A stretch of DNA of 64,000 nt, taken from NCBI GenBank assembly GCA_964526645.1, contig CAZGJN010000007.1, positions 1 through 64,000 of the forward strand. The letters run 5' to 3'. This document shows, piece by piece, positions 43,245-51,090 of the stretch. The stretch comes from JADJNW01 sp964526645 (lineage in GTDB: Bacteria > Bacteroidota > Bacteroidia > Chitinophagales > Saprospiraceae). Position 1 is the first letter of the stretch. The number at the start of each line of letters is the position of its first letter. Under the pieces are notes generated by a model that made no database searches, was not told the DNA's origin, and saw nothing but the letters and a program-made list of their open reading frames with translations. The position numbers and the translations under genes were made by a program.

Positions 43245-43280
43245 GCCTGAGTCACTTGTTTTTATGAAAGCGACTCAGGC
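43245..43280. terminator. Hairpin between convergent glnS and peroxiredoxin genes
   Basis: GCCTGAGTC (43245-43253) pairs perfectly with GACTCAGGC (43272-43280), with CTT/AAG pairing inside. T content on either side is moderate. It probably ends both transcripts. Confidence 0.6.
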
Positions 43281-43290
43281 ATCAGCTATT

Positions 43291-43926
43291 TTACAGATTC
43301 GGTTGGGGTGTTGTACGTAGGTAAGGCTTGATTTTGGTAACCCCTTTCGGGAATTTCTCAGCAGCCACTTCATCTGAAATCGAAGGTAACACCACCACAT
43401 CGTCGCCATGTTCCCAATCAACGGGAGTCGCTACGCTGTGGTACGAAGTCAACTGCAAAGAGTCAATTACACGCAGGATTTCGTGGAAATTTCGACCGGT
43501 AGAAGGCGGGTATGTCATGGTCAAACGAACTTTTTTGTCCGGATCAATTACAAACACCGTGCGCACGGTCACTTTTTCGGTAGCATTTGGATGAATCATA
43601 TCATATAATTCTGCAATATGACGATTTTCATCCGCGATGATCGGGAAGTTCAAAGTGACGTGCTGCGTTTCTTCGATGTCTTTCACCCATTCCTTGTGCG
43701 AAGGCAGGGGGTCAACACTCAGCGCGATCACTTTCACGTTGCGCTTGTCGAATTCTGCTTTCAGGGCAGCGGTACGACCCAATTCAGTGGTGCAAACCGG
43801 CGTAAAATCTGCTGGATGCGAATACAATACGCCCCAGCTACTGCCAAGGTATTCGTAGAAATCTATCTCACCATCAGTGGTTTGTGCTTTAAAGTTAGGT
43901 GCAATGTCTCCCAATCTAAGTGACAT
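43291..43926 (-). CDS. Peroxiredoxin, 1-Cys Prx6 type
   Basis: Cytoplasmic thiol peroxidase that reduces H2O2 and organic hydroperoxides. The peroxidatic Cys45 lies in DFTPVCTTELG, with the supporting Thr and later Arg. Length 211 and the extended C-terminal domain (PVDWEHGDDVVVLPSISDE) place it in the Prx6 subfamily, which usually lacks a resolving Cys; no other Cys is present here. It is transcribed alone, facing glnS. Confidence 0.92.
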   Translation of the reverse strand: MSLRLGDIAPNFKAQTTDGEIDFYEYLGSSWGVLYSHPADFTPVCTTELGRTAALKAEFDKRNVKVIALSVDPLPSHKEWVKDIEETQHVTLNFPIIADENRHIAELYDMIHPNATEKVTVRTVFVIDPDKKVRLTMTYPPSTGRNFHEILRVIDSLQLTSYHSVATPVDWEHGDDVVVLPSISDEVAAEKFPKGVTKIKPYLRTTPQPNL

Positions 43927-44043
43927 GATTTAATAGTTTTATAGGTTATTGAAATATTTGATATTAGATGCCAGATGCCGGATTTAGCTGGTTTTAATAT
44001 TTATCAGTCACCCAATAACAGACAACCAATAATAGATAATCCA

Positions 44044-45138
44044 CTAAAACGTTTCCGTTCCTGGCAATGCTACTTTCAATTTGGCAATGTGCCCATTCAA
44101 TTTCTTTTTAAAAACGCCATTTCGCCACTGTCCGTTCAACAACGGCCGTACTAATTTTTCAATGGCAGGGCTTTCCACCAAAAAACCGTCGTGACCGTAA
44201 TAACTGTCAATGATTTCCAATTGCGCATTTGGAATATTAATGGCGATTCGCTCCTGTTCTTCGATTGGAAACAAAATATCTGTATGAATACCAATAACTA
44301 ACGCTTTAGCTTTTATTAACTGCAATGCCCTTTCGACGCTACCTCTGCCGCGGCCCACGTTGTGACTATCCATCGCTTTGCTGAGCGCCAGATAAGATAA
44401 TACATTGAATCGCCGATACAATTTCAATCCTTGATGCCGTTGGTAAGAACTGGCCCGAAAATCGTCGATTTTATCATGAGTTGGCTCTGCCTGTGTTCTT
44501 TGATAGGTTTGATAATGCCGATACGACAACATCGCAATGGCGCGTGCCGCCTCAATTCCTTTTTGTCCTGCTTCGGGCATATCTTCATAAATCGTGGGAT
44601 CAGCTTGAATGGCCATTCGTTGTGCTTCGTTGAAAGCGATTCCCCACGGCGAATGTTGCGCATTAGTAGCCAAAAGCACAATATCTTCGAATAAATCAGG
44701 ATCAGCGATTGCCCATTCTTGTATTTGTTGCCCGCCCATCGAGCCACCAATGCCGAGTTTTATTTTGGTAATGCCCAAATGCTGTTGCAATAAGCGATGC
44801 GCATTGACCATATCTCGAATCGTAACCAATGGAAAATCTTTGCCGTAAGGCTTGCCAGTACTGGGATTGACGCTGTTTGGCCCGGTAGTGCCGTAGCAAG
44901 AGCCTATAATATTAGCACAAACAATAAAGTATTGCTTGGGATCGAAGAGTTTTCCTTCGCCCACGAGTCCGTTCCACCAGTCGGCAGCGTCCGAATTGGC
45001 GGTCAGCGCATGACAAATCCAGATCACATTATCTTCCTCCGGGCTGGGTTTGCCGTAAGTGTGATAAGCAATGTGGAGTTCAGGTAATTCTGAGCCGCTT
45101 TCTAATTTGAACGGAGTTGTATGTTTATAATATTTCAC
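44044..45138 (-). CDS. metX: Homoserine O-acetyltransferase
   Basis: Transfers an acetyl group from acetyl-CoA to homoserine, committing it to methionine. An alpha/beta-hydrolase fold with nucleophile Ser133 in GGSMGGQQ, Asp287 in HTDILFP and His316 in GHDGFL. The oxyanion motif ICHALTANSDAADWW and length 364 fit MetX. The start codon is GTG at 45138 (MKYYKHTTPF). It is downstream of metY by 71 bases, and both should share the upstream Cys-leader control region. Confidence 0.94.
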   Translation of the reverse strand: MKYYKHTTPFKLESGSELPELHIAYHTYGKPSPEEDNVIWICHALTANSDAADWWNGLVGEGKLFDPKQYFIVCANIIGSCYGTTGPNSVNPSTGKPYGKDFPLVTIRDMVNAHRLLQQHLGITKIKLGIGGSMGGQQIQEWAIADPDLFEDIVLLATNAQHSPWGIAFNEAQRMAIQADPTIYEDMPEAGQKGIEAARAIAMLSYRHYQTYQRTQAEPTHDKIDDFRASSYQRHQGLKLYRRFNVLSYLALSKAMDSHNVGRGRGSVERALQLIKAKALVIGIHTDILFPIEEQERIAINIPNAQLEIIDSYYGHDGFLVESPAIEKLVRPLLNGQWRNGVFKKKLNGHIAKLKVALPGTETF

Positions 45139-45209
45139 AAAAGTAAATGTTTAGTGATTTTATGATGTGGCGATTTACTAGATCGCAATATCACCACATC
45201 ACCACATTT

Positions 45210-46535
45210 CTATACCAATTCTGGTTCTACAACAGGAATTTTGGCGAAAGCCTGCTCCAAATCCGCTTTGATGTCATCAATATGCTCGATACCTGCCGAA
45301 AGCCGCAACTGCGTAGGCGTTACACCCGAAGCCAACTGCTCCGCGTCGCTCAATTGCTGGTGCGTAGTCGCCGAAGGTTGAATAATCAAAGTTTTTGCAT
45401 CGCCGACATTTGCCAAATGGCTCACCAATTTCAGGCTATCCACAAATTTAGTCGCATTTTCCTTGCTACCTTTGATGTTGAAGGATAACACCGCGCCGAA
45501 GCCATGCTTCAGGTATTTTTTCGCCAATTGATGGTACGGACTACTCTTCAAACCAGGATAGTTTACACTTTCTACTTTCGGATGTGATTCTAACCACTGC
45601 GCCAATTCTAAAGCATTGTCAACGGCGCGTTGCACCCGCAAAGACAGTGTTTCCAGACCTTGCAGCAGCAAGAATGAATTGAACGGACTTAGTGCGGGAC
45701 CAAAATCACGCAAGCCTTCCACCCGTGCACGGATGATGAATGCGATATTGCCAAATGGGCCATTGGTACCAAACACATCCCAGAAAACCAAGCCGTGATA
45801 ACCCTCCGAAGGCTCCGTAAATTGAGGGAACTTGCCATTGCCCCAATTATAATTACCACCATCCACGATCACACCGCCAATGGATGTGCCATGTCCGCCA
45901 ATCCATTTCGTCGCCGATTGCACGACTACGTGCGCCCCATGCTCCAAAGGACGGAATAGATAACCCGCCGCGCCAAAAGTATTATCTACGATTAAAGGAA
46001 GGTCATATTTCTTCGCTACATCTGCAATTGCCTCAAAATCAGGAATATTGAAACGAGGATTGCCAATGGTTTCCAGGTAAATCGCTTTTGTATTTTTGTC
46101 AATGAGGTTTTCATAATCTGCTGGCGCTTCGCCTTCCGTAAATCGCGCCTCGATGCCCAGGCGCTTGAATGCCACCTTGAATTGGTTGTATGTGCCGCCG
46201 TAGAGATAGGAAGTCGTGACAAAATTATCGCCAACGGTGAGGATATTATTCAACGCAATAAACTGCGCAGCTTGCCCCGAACCGACCGCCAATGCTGCCA
46301 CACCGCCTTCGAGCGCTGCTACCCGTTTTTCAAATACATCGGTCGTAGGATTCATAATTCGGGTGTAAATATTGCCGAATTCCTTGAGTGCGAAGAGATT
46401 AGCACCGTGTTCAGAGTCTTTGAAGGTATAGGAAGTCGTTTGATAAATGGGTACCGCCCGCGAGCGCGTGGTAGCTTCTACTTCTTCTTGCCCAGCGTGC
46501 AATTGTAAAGTTTCAAATTTCAGTTTATTAGACAT
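45210..46535 (-). CDS. metY: O-acetylhomoserine sulfhydrylase
   Basis: PLP enzyme that makes homocysteine from O-acetylhomoserine (the metX product) and sulfide. The cofactor Lys210 is in SATKWIGGHG. Other landmarks are the N-terminal FETLQLHAGQE, YTRIMNPTTDVFE, VDNTFGAAGYLFRP and the C-terminal TPTQLRLSAGIEHIDDI. At 441 residues it is longer than cystathionine synthases, as expected for MetY. It is preceded by a Cys-rich leader peptide and attenuator-like hairpins. Confidence 0.95.
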   Translation of the reverse strand: MSNKLKFETLQLHAGQEEVEATTRSRAVPIYQTTSYTFKDSEHGANLFALKEFGNIYTRIMNPTTDVFEKRVAALEGGVAALAVGSGQAAQFIALNNILTVGDNFVTTSYLYGGTYNQFKVAFKRLGIEARFTEGEAPADYENLIDKNTKAIYLETIGNPRFNIPDFEAIADVAKKYDLPLIVDNTFGAAGYLFRPLEHGAHVVVQSATKWIGGHGTSIGGVIVDGGNYNWGNGKFPQFTEPSEGYHGLVFWDVFGTNGPFGNIAFIIRARVEGLRDFGPALSPFNSFLLLQGLETLSLRVQRAVDNALELAQWLESHPKVESVNYPGLKSSPYHQLAKKYLKHGFGAVLSFNIKGSKENATKFVDSLKLVSHLANVGDAKTLIIQPSATTHQQLSDAEQLASGVTPTQLRLSAGIEHIDDIKADLEQAFAKIPVVEPELV

Positions 46536-46554
46536 AGGTTTTATTTTATATTAT

Positions 46555-46629
46555 AAAAAAGATTAGACTCAATTCGAGTGAAGCATCCAATGGGAAATTT
46601 GTCAAAAACGGACAAGTTTCGAATTGGAT
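46555..46629 (-). promoter_or_regulatory. Attenuator-like alternative hairpins upstream of metY
   Basis: On the minus strand, the A of the leader stop codon starts ATCCAAT (46629-46623), which pairs perfectly with ATTGGAT (46591-46585) around an inner hairpin AAACTTGTC/GACAAATTT (46619-46611 with 46603-46595). ATTGGAT can instead pair with GTCTAAT (46568-46562), which is followed by T6 (46560-46555), 20 bases before the metY ATG. The first pairing would be an antiterminator and the second a terminator. The terminator stem is short with two G-U pairs, so its strength is uncertain. Confidence 0.5.
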
Positions 46630-46745
46630 CAACAACAGCAACAACAACAAATGTTGGAAATCATAAAGCCGGATTCGGCAGCAGGCAGTGAATTTTTCGA
46701 GAACAGGGCTGCATCGGGGCAGCAATTGAAATTGAAACCGCTCAT
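46629..46745 (-). CDS. Cys-rich leader peptide of metY-metX (38 residues)
   Basis: Small frame ATG 46745 to TGA 46629, in the sense direction and 93 bases upstream of metY. The peptide starts MSGFNFNCCPDAALFSKN and ends SNICCCCCC: a CC pair at residues 8-9 and six consecutive Cys codons (TGT TGT TGT TGC TGT TGT) immediately before the stop. This is the form of a classical attenuation leader, with the amino acid being sensed at the end. Ribosomes waiting at the Cys codons would leave the downstream antiterminator arm (46629-46623) free. A TTATTTTG box on the minus strand (46774-46767) is one base from the -7 consensus. A caution is that the run lies in a GTT/TGT simple repeat, which could mimic the pattern by chance. 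Confidence 0.6.
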   Translation of the reverse strand: MSGFNFNCCPDAALFSKNSLPAAESGFMISNICCCCCC

Positions 46746-46774
46746 GTTACTGTGATTTTATATGCCCAAAATAA

Positions 46775-47340
46775 ATTTGGCAGGATTTGGCACCGTTTGC
46801 CATTGAGTATTTACTATTTATTTTTTGCCTTTTTAGTTCGGTCAATGATAAATTTTCAATGCTCAATAATCAAGGTTGCCAGGGTTTCACAGAGCCTGTC
46901 TCTCCACCCTTCGCTATAAAATCAATCTTTTCAAAGAAGAATTGGATTGATACTGCAAATGTATTGGTGCTTTGTCAAAAAAACAAACAAGGATTCTTCA
47001 TATATTCATATATTTCATTGGAGAAATGGTAATCTGCGTTGTATTTGGAGATGGTATTTCGAAATAAAATTCTAATTTTTATATTTTTTTATTTAAAAAT
47101 TCTATTTTCAATACTGTAATTGTATAAAAATTCTAAAAATCAAAAATTTATTTTTTTATTTTGTAGCTCATAAAATTTTGTTAAAAAATTTGGTAGTGGG
47201 TCAAATCGGTTGATTTGCTTTTCAGATTTCGCAAATCTTCAAGATTTACGAAATCTCGCCTACACTTTTGACCCATAGCCAGGAATTTCATTGCAACCAA
47301 AAATGCCCCCTATCGGTTTTTTCGATAAAATTCTGTGAAA
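46775..47340. other. Long AT-rich intergenic region between metY leader and OsmC gene
   Basis: About 560 bases without a convincing gene. It contains a nested inverted repeat at 47197-47275; the rest is AT-rich with no further structure that I can support. Confidence 0.45.
47197..47275. repeat. Nested palindromic element
   Basis: Outer arms TGGGTCAAA (47197-47205) and TTTGACCCA (47267-47275) are perfect. Inside are CAAATC/GATTTG (47202-47207 with 47212-47217) and a 33-base palindrome AGATTTCGCAAATCTT/AAGATTTACGAAATCT (47224-47239 and 47241-47256, one mismatch). It resembles a REP/MITE-like mobile relic or an RNA junction. Confidence 0.55.
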
Positions 47341-47763
47341 ATGAAAATCGAAATCAAACGTTTAGATAAGGCATTCCACTTGCAAGCAACGAATGAAAAT
47401 GGAAATACTGTAGAATCGGATGGCGCAGAGAGTATTGGCGGCAGCGGCAAGGGGATGCGACCCATGCAACTATTGCTTTCGAGCCTGGGGGCTTGCAGTT
47501 CGATAGATGTGATCCATTTTTTGAATAAGCAACGCCAACCATTGGAGGATATTCGCGTCACGCTCACGGGCGAACGCGACCCAGACCAAGTGCCTTCGCT
47601 TTTTACCGATGTGCATGTCCATTTTGAATTATTCGGCGATTTGGATGCCAAAAAAGCAGAAAAAGCAGTAGCGCTTTCGATGGATAAATATTGCTCGGTG
47701 GCGCGGATTTTGGAAAAAACAGCCAAAATTACCTGGGATTGCACGATTCATGCCTTCGAGTAG
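47341..47763 (+). CDS. OsmC/Ohr family protein
   Basis: A 141-residue thiol-peroxidase-type protein. The ATG at 47341 is used (a GTG at 47335 is in frame). The two active-site Cys are Cys52 (LGACSSIDVI) and Cys118 (DKYCSVARI), as in the OsmC/YhfA group; a substrate hydroperoxide is likely reduced and the Cys pair re-oxidised. QLLLSSLGAC is the family signature. It ends 5 bases before the convergent response-regulator gene. Confidence 0.9.
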   Translation: MKIEIKRLDKAFHLQATNENGNTVESDGAESIGGSGKGMRPMQLLLSSLGACSSIDVIHFLNKQRQPLEDIRVTLTGERDPDQVPSLFTDVHVHFELFGDLDAKKAEKAVALSMDKYCSVARILEKTAKITWDCTIHAFE

Positions 47764-47768
47764 CCTCT

Positions 47769-48128
47769 TCAACAAGCCTTTTGAAGCAGTTCGAGAATTT
47801 CCTCAATTTTGAAAGGCTTGGTTACATAGGCCATTGCACCAGAGTCTTCACCCTTCATTACTTCGTGCTTTTGCGCAGAAGCAGAGATGAAAATAAAAGG
47901 GATACACGCCGTATCTGTTCTTGTTTTAAGGAGTTGAAGCAGCTCAAAACCACTCATCTGAGGCATTTTTACATCGCAGATGATAGCACTGGGAAGGTGC
48001 TGTTGCGCCATTTCCCAGCCTTGCAGCCCATTATCAGCAGTCAATACCTTGTAGGAATATAGCTCGAGCAATTCCGACAGGTTTTCTCGGATCTCTGTGT
48101 TATCCTCTATGAGTAAAACCGTTTTCAT
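47769..48128 (-). CDS. Single-domain response regulator (CheY-like receiver)
   Basis: A 120-residue receiver without output domain. The phosphoacceptor is Asp52 (CDVKMPQMSG), acidic pair in LLIEDN, Ser/Thr switch in FISAS and Lys104 in VTKPF. The ATG at 48128 is used; the frame also opens at a TTG 12 bases upstream. No kinase is adjacent; its partner is unknown. Confidence 0.9.
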   Translation of the reverse strand: MKTVLLIEDNTEIRENLSELLELYSYKVLTADNGLQGWEMAQQHLPSAIICDVKMPQMSGFELLQLLKTRTDTACIPFIFISASAQKHEVMKGEDSGAMAYVTKPFKIEEILELLQKAC

Positions 48129-48182
48129 ACAGGATGTCAATTGATGTTCGTAGCTAAAATAGCAATTTTTCTATAATACTAT

Positions 48183-49073
48183 TTACTTTTCCAAAAAAAT
48201 AGCATGGTCGGTATTTTTAACAAGCCGAAGCTTTTTTCGTTCAATGATCACGGTTCGAATGGATAGTGTTAGGATAATAATCGCTCCGCCGATCAATGCC
48301 CACCCAGAAGGTCTTTCTCCATACCCCAAAAATACCCAAACCGGATTCAGAATAGGTTCTAACATGGCAAGGAGCGCACCTTCTATGGCCAAAATTCTTT
48401 TCAAGCCATAGTTAAAAAGCATATACCCGCAGCCAATCTGTATAAAACCAAGAAAAGAGAGCATTAGCCATTGCTCGGTAGTAGGCAGCACCGATTGAGA
48501 AAAAGAAGAAAAACCGGCGATGATCGTAATGATATTGCCCCAAAAAATAGCCGTTTCGTATCGTTCGGGGGTATTAAAACGCTGCCCAAGTACCATCGCT
48601 GCCAGCAGCACTCCCGAAAACAGCGCGATCCAATTGCCTTTCATATTGCCGACTTCCAGGTCCCCCAGAAAAAAAAGGAGCATGCCGATAAAGCAAATGA
48701 GGATCGTCCAGACGTTGATTCGTTCCAATCGAATTTTGAAAAGCAGCGGTTCCAGCAGTAAGACGTAAATCGGTGCGGTGTATTGCAAAAAAATCGCGTT
48801 GGCGGCAGTGGTTATTTTGGTAGAGACAACGAAGGTGATCATCAGCGCCGCATAGCAAATACTGATGAGGAGCGTGAGTCTATTGATTTTTAAAATGGCT
48901 TTTCTGAATACAAGCCCGAAAAGCGTCGCTGCAAAAACAGAGCGGTAGAAAAGAATTGTAAAAGGCTCAAATGGCAGTAATTTGATAAACAAACCGCCCG
49001 TGCTCCAAAGCACTGCCGCAATTATAACTGCTACAACCCCTGATTGATGCGAAGACAAGCGAGCGATCATCAT
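48183..49073 (-). CDS. EamA/DMT-family transporter
   Basis: A 296-residue inner-membrane protein with about ten hydrophobic segments arranged as two EamA repeats (VVAVIIAAVLWSTGGLFIKLLPFEP ... NWIALFSGVLLAAMVLGQRF; residues ~12-140 and ~150-285). The second repeat ends in the family motif LEPILNPVWVFLGYGERPSGWALIGG. Substrate (amino acid or metabolite efflux) cannot be told. It is transcribed toward the response regulator, 43 bases away. Confidence 0.88.
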   Translation of the reverse strand: MMIARLSSHQSGVVAVIIAAVLWSTGGLFIKLLPFEPFTILFYRSVFAATLFGLVFRKAILKINRLTLLISICYAALMITFVVSTKITTAANAIFLQYTAPIYVLLLEPLLFKIRLERINVWTILICFIGMLLFFLGDLEVGNMKGNWIALFSGVLLAAMVLGQRFNTPERYETAIFWGNIITIIAGFSSFSQSVLPTTEQWLMLSFLGFIQIGCGYMLFNYGLKRILAIEGALLAMLEPILNPVWVFLGYGERPSGWALIGGAIIILTLSIRTVIIERKKLRLVKNTDHAIFLEK

Positions 49074-49167
49074 TCAACTTTTTTTGAAATGCAAACCTAC
49101 TTGTCGAGCGGCATACTTTTGCGCCTCTAGGAAAAAATTATTTTTAATAGGCTTAAAACTTTGAAAA

Positions 49168-50955
49168 TCAATTATTTTTATCGGGGTCGGGTATAGTATC
49201 GTTTGGATTGGGCCCCATTGGTATATCCGGTTTAATGCTGGGAAAATACAGGATTCCCTTTATCGGACGAATGGAGATATTATCGGAAAATTTACTTTTC
49301 AAATGCGTTTCTAAAGATAAATTGTAGGCAATCATGTTCGTATCGTCAATTTTATCCAGCGGGTAAGTTTCTAAGGTCTCAATTGTGATAAAAAATTTTT
49401 TACGTAAGGCATCTGCTTCTATTTTTGCCAATTTTACGTGGAGGTTTTTGTTGCTGCTACGCACGGTGAGGTTTCCTACGAAAGGGGTTGTGGCAAAATC
49501 AATGGGATTGTGCTGATCTTCAATATCTAATTCAAACTGCCATTGGAAAGCAAATTTTCGGTCTTCTTTTTTGCTCAAATCAAATTCACCCTTGCTGATG
49601 CCAGCTACAGGGTGGCTGCTCGTCTGAATTTCTTCATTTACATAAAAACGAATATATTCGCCGCCTACAGGGTACTTACTTCTGATCGAATAAGATAAAT
49701 TGAGCCGGCTTGGTTTACTTGCTTCTGATCCTTCAAAATGAGTGCGCATTGGCTTACCCTTGATTGTGAACCGGCAACCGGAAGTGCCCTGCGCTTCATC
49801 CTTGAAATAGGATGCTGTAAAAGAAGGCGTTCCTTCATATATACCTGGCTTAACGGTCTCTAATATCCAGAATTGGGTACTCATATCTTCAGGGATTCCT
49901 TCCACGATCAGAAAATGCTCATGGTCAACACCTTCTGTCATGAGCGGAAATGCCTTCGACTTTTGAAAGATGGGCTGGAGATTTTCAAAATATCGCCGGA
50001 TAAATTCTGGTGAAGGTAGCTTAGAAAAAAGCTGAACCCTGTCGTTCACATCCTCAAAATCAGCATATAAAATAGTTTCCCAATCGTTACCCGAGAAGGA
50101 AGTCGTGGAATTTGCACCCGTGCCAAAAGCTGCTTTTAGGTGCGCGGGCAGTGGTCCATTTAAATCCAAACTGCCTTCTAATGCAATTTTTTTATTTTCT
50201 TCTGCAGTGGTCACATGCCGAATCAAAACCCCCTCAAATTCTCTTAAAAAATAGGCTTTATTAGCATAAGAAGGGTGATCGGCATAAAATTTCCAAAGCT
50301 TCATCAAAAAAGCTGTTGTTAGATCGTCATTGGCATCTAAAATGGACTGGAGCGGTGATAAAAAAGAGCCGGAAAGCGCCAGCACAGAGGATTCTCGGCG
50401 GCTATCCTTGTCTAATGCCATTTTGAAAGCAGCATAAGGCGGCTCGATACCGGCATCGAGGGCAGCTTTGAGGTAACCACCACAGGTTTTCGTCAAAATA
50501 AAAGCGTCAAAATTCTCATCGGGATTGATGACAAACTGATTGCTTAGCCCATGTAGCTGAATGATATTAGAGGGGATATATTTGATTAAATTGAAGGGCT
50601 GGGTTGTTTCAGATTCATGGAAAATGTAATACATCAAGCCTCCCCCCCGAATGTCGGCGGTTTCTACTTTGGTACGCATGGTGCGTTTGCCAATAAATTT
50701 TCCAATATCGGCGGGCACATAATCGCGGCTGCTATCGCCGATGTCAAACCCACAATACTGTGCGTGCTGCTTGAATTTTTGCTGCAGGGCGTATCCCAGT
50801 GACATTTTGGCGTAAGTGCGTTGAGGAGGCCAGTTTTCTTCTCTGAACTTTTCCAGCTTTTGCGCTGCTTTATCAACTTTTTGACTAAAGCCATTATAAC
50901 TGAGGCATACTAATATTGTGACTAAAAACAAGGGATTCAATGACAGTCCTTTCAT
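49168..50955 (-). CDS. Large secreted protein of unknown function
   Basis: A 595-residue protein with a signal peptide (MKGLSLNPLFLVTILVCLSYNGFSQ). I recognise no family. Visible features: a Lys-rich helical start, a Cys-containing segment (AQYCGFDIGDSSRDY), an RGGGLMYYIFHESETTQPFN stretch, a long helical middle, and a C-terminal beta-rich half with many aromatic residues that ends in a Pro/Asp/Asn-rich tail (PMGPNPNDTIPDPDKNN). No T9SS sorting domain is visible. It lies 135 bases after the equally uncharacterised gene at 51091 and may be in one transcript with it. Confidence 0.6.
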   Translation of the reverse strand: MKGLSLNPLFLVTILVCLSYNGFSQKVDKAAQKLEKFREENWPPQRTYAKMSLGYALQQKFKQHAQYCGFDIGDSSRDYVPADIGKFIGKRTMRTKVETADIRGGGLMYYIFHESETTQPFNLIKYIPSNIIQLHGLSNQFVINPDENFDAFILTKTCGGYLKAALDAGIEPPYAAFKMALDKDSRRESSVLALSGSFLSPLQSILDANDDLTTAFLMKLWKFYADHPSYANKAYFLREFEGVLIRHVTTAEENKKIALEGSLDLNGPLPAHLKAAFGTGANSTTSFSGNDWETILYADFEDVNDRVQLFSKLPSPEFIRRYFENLQPIFQKSKAFPLMTEGVDHEHFLIVEGIPEDMSTQFWILETVKPGIYEGTPSFTASYFKDEAQGTSGCRFTIKGKPMRTHFEGSEASKPSRLNLSYSIRSKYPVGGEYIRFYVNEEIQTSSHPVAGISKGEFDLSKKEDRKFAFQWQFELDIEDQHNPIDFATTPFVGNLTVRSSNKNLHVKLAKIEADALRKKFFITIETLETYPLDKIDDTNMIAYNLSLETHLKSKFSDNISIRPIKGILYFPSIKPDIPMGPNPNDTIPDPDKNN

Positions 50956-51090
50956 AGGGAAATAGAATAAATGCGATTTTAAAATTACAGGGAGAAACTA
51001 ACTAACTTAATGCAAATAAATTAGTTTCGTTACAAGCATAACGAAACAAAATACGGCTTTCGAATGGATTTTGAGTACAAAAGGTCTTTA

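Noticed and set aside
46629..46661. Cys run as simple trinucleotide repeat noise
   Set aside because: The run lies in an AAC/GTT-type repeat on the plus strand, so chance is possible. I kept the leader call because the frame has a start, ends right after the Cys run and lies next to a sulfur-assimilation operon; stated as a caution in the feature.
46536..46775. SAM riboswitch upstream of metY
   Set aside because: I looked for the SAM-I or SAM-II core but could not align it; the Cys leader and the alternative hairpins explain the region better.
46787..47032. 81-codon plus-strand frame near metY
   Set aside because: AT-rich and lacking any conserved residue pattern; no start signal. Treated as intergenic.
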